A stretch of DNA of 64,000 nucleotides from Actinospineispora acaciae DSM 45401 (GTDB lineage Bacteria > Actinomycetota > Actinomycetes > Mycobacteriales > Pseudonocardiaceae): the NCBI RefSeq assembly GCF_000620785.1, contig NZ_JIAI01000001.1, forward strand, positions 1,488,001-1,552,000. Reading direction: 5' to 3'. The notes below the pieces were generated by a model, which saw nothing but the letters and a program-made list of their open reading frames with translations, did no database searches and was not told where the DNA came from. Every line of letters begins with the position of its first letter. Position 1 is the first letter of the stretch. Shown here piece by piece: positions 7,674-16,839 of this stretch. Made by a program: the position numbers and the translations under genes.

Positions 7674-9280
7674 CGCGTCAGGACGGCTCGCAGCGGTCCC
7701 AGGCCCATCGGCCCGAGCCGCAGCGCCCGCATGTGGAAGTCCTTCAGGTCGAAGCCGGGGGCGCGCTCGGCCTCGGCCCGCACCTGCCGCCACAGCCGCG
7801 CGCCCACCCGGAACGCCAACGCCTGCGCGGGCCACCCGAGGTACCTGTCGACCTCGAAACGCGCGGTCGCGGCGTCGGCGCCCGCCGCCTTCTGGAGCAC
7901 CTCGACGCCCAGCTCGGGCGTCCAGCGGGTGGCCTTGGTCAGGCCGTTGCCGGCCGGGATCGGAAGTCCGAGGTGCAGGCCCATGTCGATCACGATCCGG
8001 GCGGCGCGCCACCGCTGGCCGTAGAGCATCCCCAGCCGCTCCCCGGGGGTGCGGAGCAGGCCCAGCTCGTCGGTGAGGCGCTCGGCGTAGTGCGCCCAGC
8101 CCTCCACGTACCCGTGCACGTGCGCCATCGACCGCTGCCACGGGTGCAGGCTCGGCTCCGCCATCGCGACGCAGATCTGCAGGTGGTGGCCGGGGACTGC
8201 CTCGTGGTGCACGGTGGTCACCGCGCGCCAGGGGAACGAGGTGCCGTCGGCGGGCGGCGACCACCAGACGCGGCCGGGCCGGGAGAAGGACGGGTCGGGC
8301 GCGGTGTAGTACATGACCCCGGTGGTCGTGGTGGACAGCCGGCACTCCGGCCGGCGGGCCACGGGCGGCAGGTCGAAATGGACGCCGTCGACCGCGTCCA
8401 CCACCTCGTCGACCCGGCCCTGCAGCCAGGCGAGCAGCTCGTCCGGGGCGGACAGGCGCGCGGACGGGTCGGCGTCGAGCGCGGCGGCGGCCTGGTCGAG
8501 CGAACCGGCGCCGAGCTCGGAGGCGACCGAGGACATCTCGGCGGTGAGCCGGGCCAGCTCGTCCCAGCCGAAGGCGTACGTCTCCTCCAGGTCCACGTCG
8601 TCGCCCAGGAACGCGCGCGCCGTGACGCCGTAGAGCTCGCGCCCCACCCCGTCGGACGCCCGGGCGCGCGGCAACAGCTCCGTACGCAGGAACTCCGCGA
8701 ACGCCGCGGTGGCCGCCGTGGCGTCCGCCGCCGCGCTGGCCAGCCCGGGTTCGGGGCCGACCAGCCCGCGGTAGAAGTCGTCGCGGCCGACCCAGCGCTC
8801 GCACTGCTCGGCGACGGCGAAGACCTGCCGCCGTGCGACGACGTGCCCCGCCGCCTGTGCCTCCCGCAGCGTGGCGGCGTAGTCGGCGAGCGCGGCCGGG
8901 ACCAGGCGCAGGTGCTCGCCGACCCGTTGCCAGTCGTCAGGTGTGACGTGCGGCAGGTTGTCGAACACCTCGCGGACCTGGTGCACGGGGGTGGCGAGCG
9001 GCGCCAGCAACGCCCTGGTGAAGCCGGCGTCGTCCATGGCCAGCTCGCTGCGCAGCCGCTCCTGGAGCGCGAGCCCCAGCACGCCGTCCGTCGACCCGCG
9101 CACCGAGGCCAGCGCCCGCTGCCATGCGTCGCGGCGGCGGCCGAAGTCCTCGGGCGCGAGCGCCGGCATGACCACGTACGGCTCGCGCCCGAGCGCCTCG
9201 GCGGCGGCCGGGTCCACCGGCTCCAGCTCGGCCAGCAACCGGTCGGCGACGTCCCCGGCGGTGGTCACGGGGGTGGTCAC
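7670..9280 (-). CDS. DUF885 family protein, putative zinc peptidase (last gene of the peptide operon)
   Basis: 536 residues, a normal DUF885 length. The zinc-binding HExxPGHH pattern is present as HHEAVPGHHLQ (about residues 356-366), and the C-terminus carries the conserved helix YLGWPAQALAFRVG. The family is soluble and gluzincin-like; activity has been shown for few members. GTG 9280 gives a GTGA overlap with the cupin gene and removes an arginine-rich non-coding extension. It ends the operon that starts with a second DUF885 gene and an oligopeptide importer, so a role in cleaving imported peptides or peptide-like compounds is likely. The two DUF885 proteins are only distantly similar. Confidence 0.87.
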   Translation of the reverse strand: MTTPVTTAGDVADRLLAELEPVDPAAAEALGREPYVVMPALAPEDFGRRRDAWQRALASVRGSTDGVLGLALQERLRSELAMDDAGFTRALLAPLATPVHQVREVFDNLPHVTPDDWQRVGEHLRLVPAALADYAATLREAQAAGHVVARRQVFAVAEQCERWVGRDDFYRGLVGPEPGLASAAADATAATAAFAEFLRTELLPRARASDGVGRELYGVTARAFLGDDVDLEETYAFGWDELARLTAEMSSVASELGAGSLDQAAAALDADPSARLSAPDELLAWLQGRVDEVVDAVDGVHFDLPPVARRPECRLSTTTTGVMYYTAPDPSFSRPGRVWWSPPADGTSFPWRAVTTVHHEAVPGHHLQICVAMAEPSLHPWQRSMAHVHGYVEGWAHYAERLTDELGLLRTPGERLGMLYGQRWRAARIVIDMGLHLGLPIPAGNGLTKATRWTPELGVEVLQKAAGADAATARFEVDRYLGWPAQALAFRVGARLWRQVRAEAERAPGFDLKDFHMRALRLGPMGLGPLRAVLTR

Positions 9281-9813
9281 GGCACCGGTGGCGTCACGGC
9301 CAGGATGAACCGGGCGAGCTTGCCGCTGTCGTTGCAGAACCGGTGCGCCAGCCGGGAGTCGAACGTCAACGCCTCCCCCGCCACCACCACGTGCCGCTCG
9401 TCGTCGATCTCCACCACGACCTCGCCCTCCAGCACCACGATGCACTCCGTCGACTCGTGGCCCCGGCGCACCGACGAGCTGACGTTGCCGGGCAGCATGG
9501 TGGCCGCCAGCACCTCCAGCTCGCCGCGCCCCGGCGTGAGCCGCTCGTAGCTGATCTCCCCCTGCGGCGCGGTCAGCCGCATCCGCTCGCCGGGCCGCGA
9601 CAGGTGCACCAGCGGCGCGTTCGGCTCGCTGAACAGCTCGGCGACCTCGGAGCTGAACACGGTGGCCAGCTTGCGCAGGGTGGACAGGCTGGGCTCGGTC
9701 ACGCCGTTCTCGAGCTGGCTGAGCAGCGCCGCCGACACCTCGGCGCGGGCGGCCAGCTCGCGCAGTGTCATCTTGTGCCGCAGCCGCAGCTCACGCAGCC
9801 GTTCACCGATCAT
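9277..9813 (-). CDS. XRE-family HTH regulator with C-terminal cupin domain
   Basis: 178 residues: a helix-turn-helix at residues 4-60 (LRELAARAEVSAALLSQLENG) and a cupin barrel at about 105-172 (GHESTECIVVLEGEVVVEIDDE). HTH-cupin proteins usually sense a small molecule and act locally. The gene is embedded in the peptide-transport operon: its ATG overlaps the end of the ATPase gene by 11 bp, and its stop overlaps the DUF885 start. It is therefore the prime candidate to bind the direct repeats in the operon promoter at 16811-16839. Confidence 0.92.
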   Translation of the reverse strand: MIGERLRELRLRHKMTLRELAARAEVSAALLSQLENGVTEPSLSTLRKLATVFSSEVAELFSEPNAPLVHLSRPGERMRLTAPQGEISYERLTPGRGELEVLAATMLPGNVSSSVRRGHESTECIVVLEGEVVVEIDDERHVVVAGEALTFDSRLAHRFCNDSGKLARFILAVTPPVP

Positions 9814-10741
9814 CGGCCAGCTCCTCGACCCGATGGCAGGCGACCAGGTCGCCGCCGGCCTCGCGCAGCGGCGGCTCGGTGAGGCACACCTCGCGCGCGT
9901 GCGGGCAGCGCGGGCGGAACCGGCATCCCGGCGGCGCCGACGACGGGTCCGGCACCTCGCCGCGCAGCACCGCCGGCAGCATCGGCGCCCGCGAGATCCG
10001 AGGGATGGCGCCCACCAGCGCGCGGGTGTACGGGTGGTTCGGACACGCCATGAGCTTACGAGTGGGCGCCTCCTCGACGATCTTGCCGAGGTACATGACC
10101 GCCGTTCGGTCCGCGATGTCGTGCACCAGCGCCAGGTCGTGCGAGATGAACAGCAGCCCCATGGTCAGCTCCCGCACCAGCGAGAGCAGCAGGGAGACCA
10201 CCTGCGCCTGGGCGGAGGCGTCCAGCGCGGTGACGGGCTCGTCGGCGATGATCAGCTCGGGCTCGGCGGCCAGCGCCCTGGCGATGGCCAGCCGCTGCCG
10301 CTGGCCGCCGGAGAACTGGTGCGGGTAGCCGCTCGCGGCCTCGGGCGGCATGCCCACGCGGTCGAGCAGCCGGGCCACCCGGTCCTCGCTGGCTTCACCG
10401 GGCGGGATGCCGTCGAGGATCTGCGAGCCGACGGTGCGGCGCGGGTTCAGCGAGCCGCCGGGGTCCTGGAAGATCATCTGTAGCTTGGTCTGTGCGGTGT
10501 CCCGGCGGCGCCAGCCCAGCGGCGTGACGGGCTCGCCGTCGAACGCGACGGTGCCGGCGGTGGGCGCGGACAGGCCGGCGGCGACCCGGGCCAAGGACGA
10601 CTTGCCGCAGCCGGACTCCCCGACCAGGCCGACGACTTCGCCCGCGCCGACGCGCAGGTCGACCCCGGCGACGGCGAGGACGGTGCCGCGACCGCGGGCC
10701 CGGTGCTCGACCCGCACGTCCCGCATGACCAGCCTGCTCAT
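9803..10741 (-). CDS. Oligopeptide/dipeptide ABC transporter ATP-binding protein (DppF-like)
   Basis: 312 residues with Walker A GESGCGKSS, signature FSGGQRQRLAIARAL, Walker B LIIADEP and the switch histidine in ISHDLALV. The C-terminal extension with a Cys-rich PGCRFRPRCPHA segment is typical of peptide importers. ATG 10741 gives an ATGA overlap with the other ATPase gene and excludes a 39-residue upstream extension with no homology features. Together with the adjacent ATPase it powers the permease pair encoded upstream. Confidence 0.93.
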   Translation of the reverse strand: MSRLVMRDVRVEHRARGRGTVLAVAGVDLRVGAGEVVGLVGESGCGKSSLARVAAGLSAPTAGTVAFDGEPVTPLGWRRRDTAQTKLQMIFQDPGGSLNPRRTVGSQILDGIPPGEASEDRVARLLDRVGMPPEAASGYPHQFSGGQRQRLAIARALAAEPELIIADEPVTALDASAQAQVVSLLLSLVRELTMGLLFISHDLALVHDIADRTAVMYLGKIVEEAPTRKLMACPNHPYTRALVGAIPRISRAPMLPAVLRGEVPDPSSAPPGCRFRPRCPHAREVCLTEPPLREAGGDLVACHRVEELADDR

Positions 10742-11694
10742 GTCAACTCCGGAGCAACTCGGCAGGCGAGCGCGCGTCCGTCGCCGATCGGCAGCACCGG
10801 AGGCGGTGTGGCCGCGCAGGCGTCCTCGGCGAACGTGCACCGGGGCTGGAACGGGCACCCGGGCAGGACCTCGGCCGCCGACACCGGCGAGCCCGGGATG
10901 GCGCGCAGCGAGCGGGTGGTGGAGAGCCCGTGCGGGCGGGCGCCGAGCAGCGCGGCCGTATAGGGATGCCGAGGTGCGGTGAGGACATCGCCGGTCGCGC
11001 CGCTCTCCATCACCCGGCCCGCGTAGAACACGTACGCGCGCTGGGCCAGCGCCGACAGCACGCCGAGGTCGTGGGTGATGAACAGCACGGCGAGGTCACC
11101 GTCCCGGCGCAGCTCCTCCAGCAGGGCCAGGATCCCGGCCTGCACCGTGACGTCCAGCGCGGTCGTCGGCTCGTCCGCGATGAGCAGCCGGGGCCGGCGG
11201 GCCAGCGCGATGGCCAGGGCGATGCGCTGGCGCATGCCCCCGGAGAACTGGTGAGGGTAGCGGCGCAGGGCCGTCTCCGGCCGGGGGATCCGCATCCGGT
11301 CGAGCAGCTCGACCGCGCGGGCGCGGGCCTCGGACCTGCCGACCCCCATGTGCTCGGTGAGCTGGGTGCCGATGCTGAGCATGGGGTGCAGCGCCGAGCT
11401 GGAGTCCTGGAACACCATCGCAATGCCGCCGCCCCGCACGTCCTGCCACTCCCGCCGCTCCAGCCCCACCAGCTCGCGCCCGTCGAACCGTACCGAGCCC
11501 TCCACGACCGCTCCCGGCGGCAGCAGGTTCAGCAGCGTGAGCGCGGTCAGGCTCTTGCCCGACCCGCTCTCGCCGGCGATCCCCACGATCTCCCCGCTGT
11601 TGACGTAAAGATCAAGGTGCTTGATCACCTGCACCTGGCCGGACGGGGTTGGCAGCGACACCGCGAGGCCTTCGACCTCCAGCAAGGGGCTCAT
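10738..11694 (-). CDS. Oligopeptide/dipeptide ABC transporter ATP-binding protein (DppD-like)
   Basis: 318 residues. Walker A is GESGSGKS, the signature FSGGMRQRIALAIAL, Walker B LLIADEPT and the switch region ITHDLGVL. The usual oligopeptide C-terminal tail follows, with cysteines in PGCPFQPRC. The start overlaps the preceding permease stop (ATGA) and the stop overlaps the next ATPase start, so subunit synthesis is coupled along the operon. Confidence 0.93.
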   Translation of the reverse strand: MSPLLEVEGLAVSLPTPSGQVQVIKHLDLYVNSGEIVGIAGESGSGKSLTALTLLNLLPPGAVVEGSVRFDGRELVGLERREWQDVRGGGIAMVFQDSSSALHPMLSIGTQLTEHMGVGRSEARARAVELLDRMRIPRPETALRRYPHQFSGGMRQRIALAIALARRPRLLIADEPTTALDVTVQAGILALLEELRRDGDLAVLFITHDLGVLSALAQRAYVFYAGRVMESGATGDVLTAPRHPYTAALLGARPHGLSTTRSLRAIPGSPVSAAEVLPGCPFQPRCTFAEDACAATPPPVLPIGDGRALACRVAPELT

Positions 11695-12548
11695 CTTCGC
11701 GGATCCAACCAGTCACGGACCGCGTCGCCGAGCAGGTTGAAGGCCAGCACGGCGGTCAGGATCGCGACGCCCGGCGTGATGCTCACCCACCACTTGGACA
11801 GGTCGTTCGCTCCCCCGGCGATCATGGCGCCCCACTCGGGCGCGGGCGGGCGCGGACCGAGCCCGAGGAAGGACAGCGAGGCCAGCATGAGCACGGCCTC
11901 GCCCAACTGCAGGCTGGCCAGCACCACCGCCGGCCCCACGCTGTTGGGCACCACGTCCCGGCGCAGCGCCAGCCACGGCCCCACGCCCAGCATCCGCGAC
12001 GCCGCGACGAAGTCCGAGCCCCGGATGGACAGCACCGCGCCCCGCACCACCCGCGCGTACGTCGGCCACGAGACCAGCACGAGCGCCAGCACCGCGTTGC
12101 GCGCGCTGGGCCCGAACGCCGCGCTGACCACCATCGCCAGGATGATCGGCGGAAAGGCGAACACCAGGTCGGTCAGCCGCATCAACGACTCGTCCACCCA
12201 CCGCCCCACATACCCCGCGAGCAGCCCGAGACCCCCACCGATGGCCAGCGCCAGCGCGACGATCACCACCGCGAGCGGCAGCGACAGCCGAGCCCCGTAG
12301 AGGATCCGGCTCAGCACGTCGCGGCCGAGCTGGTCGGTCCCCAGCCAGTGCGGCGGCGACGGCGGCGTGTAGTACGGACCCGCCTGCACCAGCGGGTCGA
12401 ACGGAGCGAGCAGCGGCGCCGCCACCGCCACCGCCGCCCACAGCGCCAGGATCGTGATCGCGGCGGCGACCAGCGCCCTCGGCCGTCGGCGCCGGCGCAC
12501 CGGCCGCAGCCCGAACCACCGGCGGACCGGGACGTCCACGGTCGTCAT
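11691..12548 (-). CDS. Oligopeptide ABC transporter permease (DppC-like)
   Basis: 285 residues with an N-terminal transmembrane segment (residues 28-50), an external loop with HWLGTDQLGRDVLSRI (the OppC/DppC signature), and a five-helix permease core with the EAA-type loop FVAASRMLGVGPWLALRRDVVPN split over the cytoplasmic turn. ATG 12548 makes an ATGA overlap with the partner permease. It forms the translocation channel with the DppB-like protein. Confidence 0.93.
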   Translation of the reverse strand: MTTVDVPVRRWFGLRPVRRRRRPRALVAAAITILALWAAVAVAAPLLAPFDPLVQAGPYYTPPSPPHWLGTDQLGRDVLSRILYGARLSLPLAVVIVALALAIGGGLGLLAGYVGRWVDESLMRLTDLVFAFPPIILAMVVSAAFGPSARNAVLALVLVSWPTYARVVRGAVLSIRGSDFVAASRMLGVGPWLALRRDVVPNSVGPAVVLASLQLGEAVLMLASLSFLGLGPRPPAPEWGAMIAGGANDLSKWWVSITPGVAILTAVLAFNLLGDAVRDWLDPRR

Positions 12549-13567
12549 GAGACGCGGATGCGCGGGTCGATCACGCCGTACAGCACGTCGACCAGCAGGT
12601 TGACCAGCGTGTAGACGAATGCGACGAACAGCCCCACGCCCATGATGGCCGGCAGGTCGAGGTTGAGCGCCGCGCGGTAGGCGTACTGGCCGATGCCCGG
12701 CCAGCTGTAGATCTGCTCGATCAGCACCGTGCCGGACAGCAGCGAGGCCAGCGCCAGCCCGCCGACCGTCACCACCTGCACCAGCCCGGCCCGCAGCACG
12801 TGCCGGCGCAGCACCGTGAACCTGGGCAGCCCCTTGGCGTAGGCGGCCTTGACGTAGTCCTGGTCCAGCACCTCCAGCATGGCCGAGCGGACGAACCGGA
12901 TGAGCACCGAGACGGTGATGCAGGTCAGCACCAGCACCGGCAGCGCCAGGTGCGCCACCGCGTCCCAGAACACGATCGTCCGCCCGGCCAGCAGGGCGTC
13001 CACCGTGTAGAGGCCGGTGATGGGCGCGGGCGGGGTGTACACGGTGGCCAGCCGGCCGCCGTTCGGCGCGAGCCCCAGCTTGTAGAAGAAGACGTACAGC
13101 ACGACGATCGCCAGCCAGAACGGCGGGGTGGACAGGCCGGTCAGCGCGGCCGCCCGGATGGTCTGGTCGGCGGCGCGGTCCTTGCGCACGGCGGCCCACA
13201 TGCCCAGCGCGACGCTGATCACCAGCGAGAGCACCAGGGCGGGCAGCGCGATCTCCAGCGTGGCCGGGACGTACCTGACCAGCTCGGACAGGATCGGGTT
13301 GCCGGTGGCCTGGGAGGTGCCGAGGTCGCCGTGCAGCAGGTTCGTCAGGTAGGTGGCGTACTGCACCGGCAGCGGCTTGTCGAGGCCCCACTTGGCCTTG
13401 TAGGCGGCCACGATCGCCGGGTCCTGCTGCGCGGTCTCGCTCAGGTTGGTCAGCGACGGGTCGCCGGGCACCGCCTGCACCAGCAGGAAGGTCAGCACCG
13501 TGACGCCGAGCAGCAGCCCGGCGGTGATCGCCACCTTCCTGGCGACGAACCTGGGCAGCGCGTTCAT
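12545..13567 (-). CDS. Oligopeptide ABC transporter permease (DppB-like)
   Basis: 340 residues. It has an N-terminal membrane segment at residues 12-30 followed by the VPGDP motif typical of DppB/OppB, a periplasmic-side loop, and a permease core with DYVKAAYAKGLP as the coupling (EAA) loop. The start overlaps the stop of the binding-protein gene (ATGA). It has the normal length and order for a peptide/opine/nickel-type importer. Confidence 0.93.
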   Translation of the reverse strand: MNALPRFVARKVAITAGLLLGVTVLTFLLVQAVPGDPSLTNLSETAQQDPAIVAAYKAKWGLDKPLPVQYATYLTNLLHGDLGTSQATGNPILSELVRYVPATLEIALPALVLSLVISVALGMWAAVRKDRAADQTIRAAALTGLSTPPFWLAIVVLYVFFYKLGLAPNGGRLATVYTPPAPITGLYTVDALLAGRTIVFWDAVAHLALPVLVLTCITVSVLIRFVRSAMLEVLDQDYVKAAYAKGLPRFTVLRRHVLRAGLVQVVTVGGLALASLLSGTVLIEQIYSWPGIGQYAYRAALNLDLPAIMGVGLFVAFVYTLVNLLVDVLYGVIDPRIRVS

Positions 13568-15141
13568 CGGGTGCCGATGTCGGCCAGCTCGACGATCCAG
13601 CCGGCCGCCGTGTACCCGGCGTTGGTGAGGTTCGCGCTGCTCACCACGGTGGTCGAGTTGTACACCAGGGTGATGTACGGGGAGGTGCGGTTCATCAGCC
13701 GCTGCCAGTCCCGCAGGTGGGTCACCTGCTCGTCCACGTCGCGCGCGGTGAGCACCTTCTGGGCGGCGGCCACCGTGGCCGGGTCGGCGCGCGCCGCGGC
13801 CCAGCCGGCCGCCTGCGCGGTGGAGCCGCCGGGCATCAGGTCGGCCACCACGGACGCGGCCACCGGGTAGTTCAACGACTGCGGGCTGAAGCTCAGCGGC
13901 ACCCGCCCGGACCTGCGCTGGTCCAGGAACGAGGCGATGGGCGCCGGGTCCAGCTCGATGCGGATGCCGGCCTTGGCCGCGTCGCCCTGCACCTTCGCGG
14001 CGACGGTGCCGAGGTCGACGCCGCCGTAGGTGATCGCGGGGTAGAGCAGCTTCACCGGCCGGTCGCCGACGCCGGACTTCGCGAGCAGCGCTTTCGCCGT
14101 GTCCAGGTCCTGGGTGCGGGCCTCCGAGGGCGGCAGCGCGCCGGCGTAGGCGGTGGGGACGATCCCGGCGGCGGGCGTGCCGGCCGGCCCGAACAGCGCC
14201 GCGGCGCCCTGGTAGTCCAGCGCGGCGCGCAGCGCACCGACCCAGTCCGGGTTGGCGGTCACCGGCGAGACGGCCGGGTCGGCGTGCAGCCGCAGCTGGT
14301 AGTAGGTGTCCGGGCTGCCCGAGCGCTGCAGCTCGGCGGGCAGCTCGGACAGGGCGTTGCCGGCCAGGTCCAGGGCGATCTCGGACGCCGGCAGCTTCGT
14401 CATGGTCAGCTTCTGGTTCTGGACGTCCATGTTCTGGAACACCACGCGCGGGAAGGCCGGCTTGGCGCGCCAGTAGTTCGGGTTGGCGGTCAGCACGATC
14501 CGCGACGCCGCGTCGAAGGACTCGACGACGTACGGGCCGCTGCCCAGCGTCGAGGTGTTCAGGTAGTTGCTCAGCGTGTCCGCCGAGGAGGCGTTCTCCG
14601 CGTCGGTGCCGCCGTGCTCGACGGTGCGCTTGGAGTTGAGGATGCCGGCGTAGGGCTCGGCGAGGATGGTCGGCACGTTCGGGTCGACGGCGTCGCTGGT
14701 CACCACGACGGTGTCGGGGCCGGTCGCGGTGACGCTCAGGCCCTTGACGATGGCCGAGGCGCTGCCCTTGAGGTTCTTCAGCCGGTTCAGGCTGAACACC
14801 ACGTCGCTCGCGGTCACCGGCGTGCCGTCGGAGAACCTCGCCGCCGGGTCGAGCACGAAGGTGAACGTCCTGCCGTCGGGGGCGGCGGTGTAGGACCTGG
14901 CCAGCTCGGGCACGGGCTTGGAGATGTCCGCGCCCTTGAAGGTGACCAGCGTGTCGTAGAGCGAGTGCACGACGACGTTGCCGGTGGGCTCGTACACCCG
15001 GCCGGGGTCCAGGGTCTTGACCACGAACGAGGTGTCCACCGTCAACGACCTGCCGGCCAGCTCGTCCTGCGCGTTGTTGCCGCCGCAGCCACTGAGCAGG
15101 AGCGCGACGACGGTGGCCACCACAGCGAACGCAGACCTCAT
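13564..15141 (-). CDS. ABC transporter substrate-binding lipoprotein, SBP family 5 (peptide type)
   Basis: 525 residues. The N-terminal signal ends in the lipobox LLSGC (Cys about residue 19), so the protein is probably a membrane-anchored lipoprotein. The family 5 pattern YEPTGNVVVHSLYDTLV...PELARSYTAAPDG follows, as in DppA/OppA. ATG 15141 forms an ATGA overlap with the DUF885 gene; a longer upstream reading lacks a signal sequence. It delivers peptides or peptide-like solutes to the permease pair. Confidence 0.93.
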   Translation of the reverse strand: MRSAFAVVATVVALLLSGCGGNNAQDELAGRSLTVDTSFVVKTLDPGRVYEPTGNVVVHSLYDTLVTFKGADISKPVPELARSYTAAPDGRTFTFVLDPAARFSDGTPVTASDVVFSLNRLKNLKGSASAIVKGLSVTATGPDTVVVTSDAVDPNVPTILAEPYAGILNSKRTVEHGGTDAENASSADTLSNYLNTSTLGSGPYVVESFDAASRIVLTANPNYWRAKPAFPRVVFQNMDVQNQKLTMTKLPASEIALDLAGNALSELPAELQRSGSPDTYYQLRLHADPAVSPVTANPDWVGALRAALDYQGAAALFGPAGTPAAGIVPTAYAGALPPSEARTQDLDTAKALLAKSGVGDRPVKLLYPAITYGGVDLGTVAAKVQGDAAKAGIRIELDPAPIASFLDQRRSGRVPLSFSPQSLNYPVAASVVADLMPGGSTAQAAGWAAARADPATVAAAQKVLTARDVDEQVTHLRDWQRLMNRTSPYITLVYNSTTVVSSANLTNAGYTAAGWIVELADIGTR

Positions 15142-16760
15142 GACGTCCCTTCCGACATTCGTGCCAGCAGCACCACCGGCGGCGACCCGTGCGACAGCAG
15201 CCAGTCGTGGAACGCCTTGACGCCGAGCCCTCGGCGCGAGCGCAGCCGGTGGATCAGGTCCCGGCCCAGGACGTACGACGACGGGTACGTCGGGTTGTCG
15301 TGGCGGGTGTAGCGGCGGACCTCGCCCTCGGCCATGTGCCGGTCCATGCCGGCCTCGCGGCGCATCAGCTCGATCGCCGCGTCGAGCGTGAGCGTGCCGG
15401 TGTGCAGGCCGACGTCCACGACGACGCGCAGCGCCCGCCACAGGGCGTTGCGCCGCTTGAACAGCCGCACCGCGTCGTCGGCCAGGAACCCGGTCTCCTC
15501 CAGCAGGTCCTCGACGTACAGGCCCCAGCCTTCCACGAACTGCGGCGTGGCGAAGTGGCGCAGCACCGAGCCACGGTCGGTGCCGAGCTTGTGGTGGACG
15601 TACTGCAGGTGGTGGCCGGGGTAGGTCTCGTGCCCGGCGATCGAGGCCGCGAACGCGTAGCAGTTGTCCCGCATGTGCTCGCGCACCCGCTCGTGCGGCG
15701 CCTCGGGGTCGGCCGGGGTGATGCGGAACCCGCTGCGCAGCCCCGGCGCGTACGGCGGGCTGGGCGACATCACCCCCAGCGGCAGGCCCTCGCGCTGGTA
15801 CTCAGGCACCCACTCCATCTCGCAGGCCTCGCCGTCCGGGATGGTGACCAGCTCGTGCCGCGCGGTGTGCTCCCTGGCGCGGCGCATCTGGTCGCCGTAC
15901 GTGCTGAGGAACTCCGGCGGCCGGGGGTGCCGGTCCTTGATCCGGTCGATCTGCTCGTGCCAGGGCGCGTCCCGGTCCAGCGACGCGGCGAACCGCTCCA
16001 GCTCCGCCCGCTCCCGCTCGACGAGGCTCCGTCCGTACTCCGCCAGCCCGCCGGCGTCGATGTCCAGGTGGTGGAAGGTGCCGAGCAGGAAGTCCACGTG
16101 CGCGACGCCGCAGGACCACGACCCCCGCGCCCGCTCGCCCAGCTCGTCGACGTACGCGGTGAACTCACCGAGCGCCGGGAGCGCCTTGCTCGCCGCCGCC
16201 ACCACGTCTGCCGCCAGCGCGGGCGGCAGCGTCTCGGCGTGGCCGGGCACCGCCCGCTCGACGAACCGCTCCAGCCCCCGGGCCGAGGCGGAGCCCATCC
16301 GCGCCCACAGCGGCGGCGTCGCCTCGGTCAGGTTGGCCTTCGCCCGCGCGCAATGATCCGGAAGCCCCCTCAACCGCGCGAGCAGCGCCTCCCCGGCGAA
16401 GGCCGGATCCAGGTCGCCGCGCATGAGCACCGACAGCGCGTCGCCCATCCGCTCGGCGTACCAGTAGGGCGCGCGCTCCCAGACCCGCTCGACGTCGTGC
16501 CGGCGAACCGAGGTGCGCAGCTCGGTCAGCAGCACGCTGTGCTCCAGCCATTCCCGGGTGCCGGCGGCCGGCATGGGCCGCTGCTCGGCGTCCGCCAGCA
16601 GCCGCCGGCGTTCGCCTGCGAACCCTTCGATGGCGTCGGGCTCGATGTCGCCGAGGCGGGCGTGCGCGCGCTCGTCGCCCTGGCCGGACGCCAGGATCGG
16701 ATCGGCCTCGAACAGCAGCTCGACATGCGGGTGCAGGCCGGATGCCGCTGCCGTCGCCAT
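15138..16760 (-). CDS. DUF885 family protein, putative zinc peptidase (first gene of the peptide operon)
   Basis: 540 residues with the zinc motif HETYPGHHLQYVHH (about 374-387), a downstream glutamate-rich VEGWGLYVEDLLEE segment and the terminal helix LGRDLIHRLR, all usual for DUF885. The ATG has GGGAGG 5 nt upstream. No signal peptide is visible, so it is cytoplasmic. It opens an operon that encodes a complete oligopeptide importer and closes with another DUF885 protein, which argues that both act on the imported compound. Confidence 0.9.
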   Translation of the reverse strand: MATAAASGLHPHVELLFEADPILASGQGDERAHARLGDIEPDAIEGFAGERRRLLADAEQRPMPAAGTREWLEHSVLLTELRTSVRRHDVERVWERAPYWYAERMGDALSVLMRGDLDPAFAGEALLARLRGLPDHCARAKANLTEATPPLWARMGSASARGLERFVERAVPGHAETLPPALAADVVAAASKALPALGEFTAYVDELGERARGSWSCGVAHVDFLLGTFHHLDIDAGGLAEYGRSLVERERAELERFAASLDRDAPWHEQIDRIKDRHPRPPEFLSTYGDQMRRAREHTARHELVTIPDGEACEMEWVPEYQREGLPLGVMSPSPPYAPGLRSGFRITPADPEAPHERVREHMRDNCYAFAASIAGHETYPGHHLQYVHHKLGTDRGSVLRHFATPQFVEGWGLYVEDLLEETGFLADDAVRLFKRRNALWRALRVVVDVGLHTGTLTLDAAIELMRREAGMDRHMAEGEVRRYTRHDNPTYPSSYVLGRDLIHRLRSRRGLGVKAFHDWLLSHGSPPVVLLARMSEGTS

Positions 16761-16801
16761 CGACGCCTCCCGTCCGCGCCGGTCAGCGACCGGCCGCCGG
16801 A

Positions 16802-16839
16802 AGGATAGTCATGGTGAACTTCGTATGTCTATGGTGAAC
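16802..16839 (-). promoter_or_regulatory. Promoter and 20-bp-phased direct repeat upstream of the peptide operon
   Basis: On the minus strand TAGACA (16826-16831), an 18-bp spacer and TATCCT (16802-16807). A 9-bp direct repeat, ATGGTGAAC on the plus strand, occurs at 16811-16819 (inside the spacer) and 16831-16839 (at the -35 edge), exactly 20 bp apart. A repressor bound there would block the promoter; the XRE-cupin protein of the operon is the natural candidate. The site overlaps the end of the MOSC gene. Confidence 0.5.
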
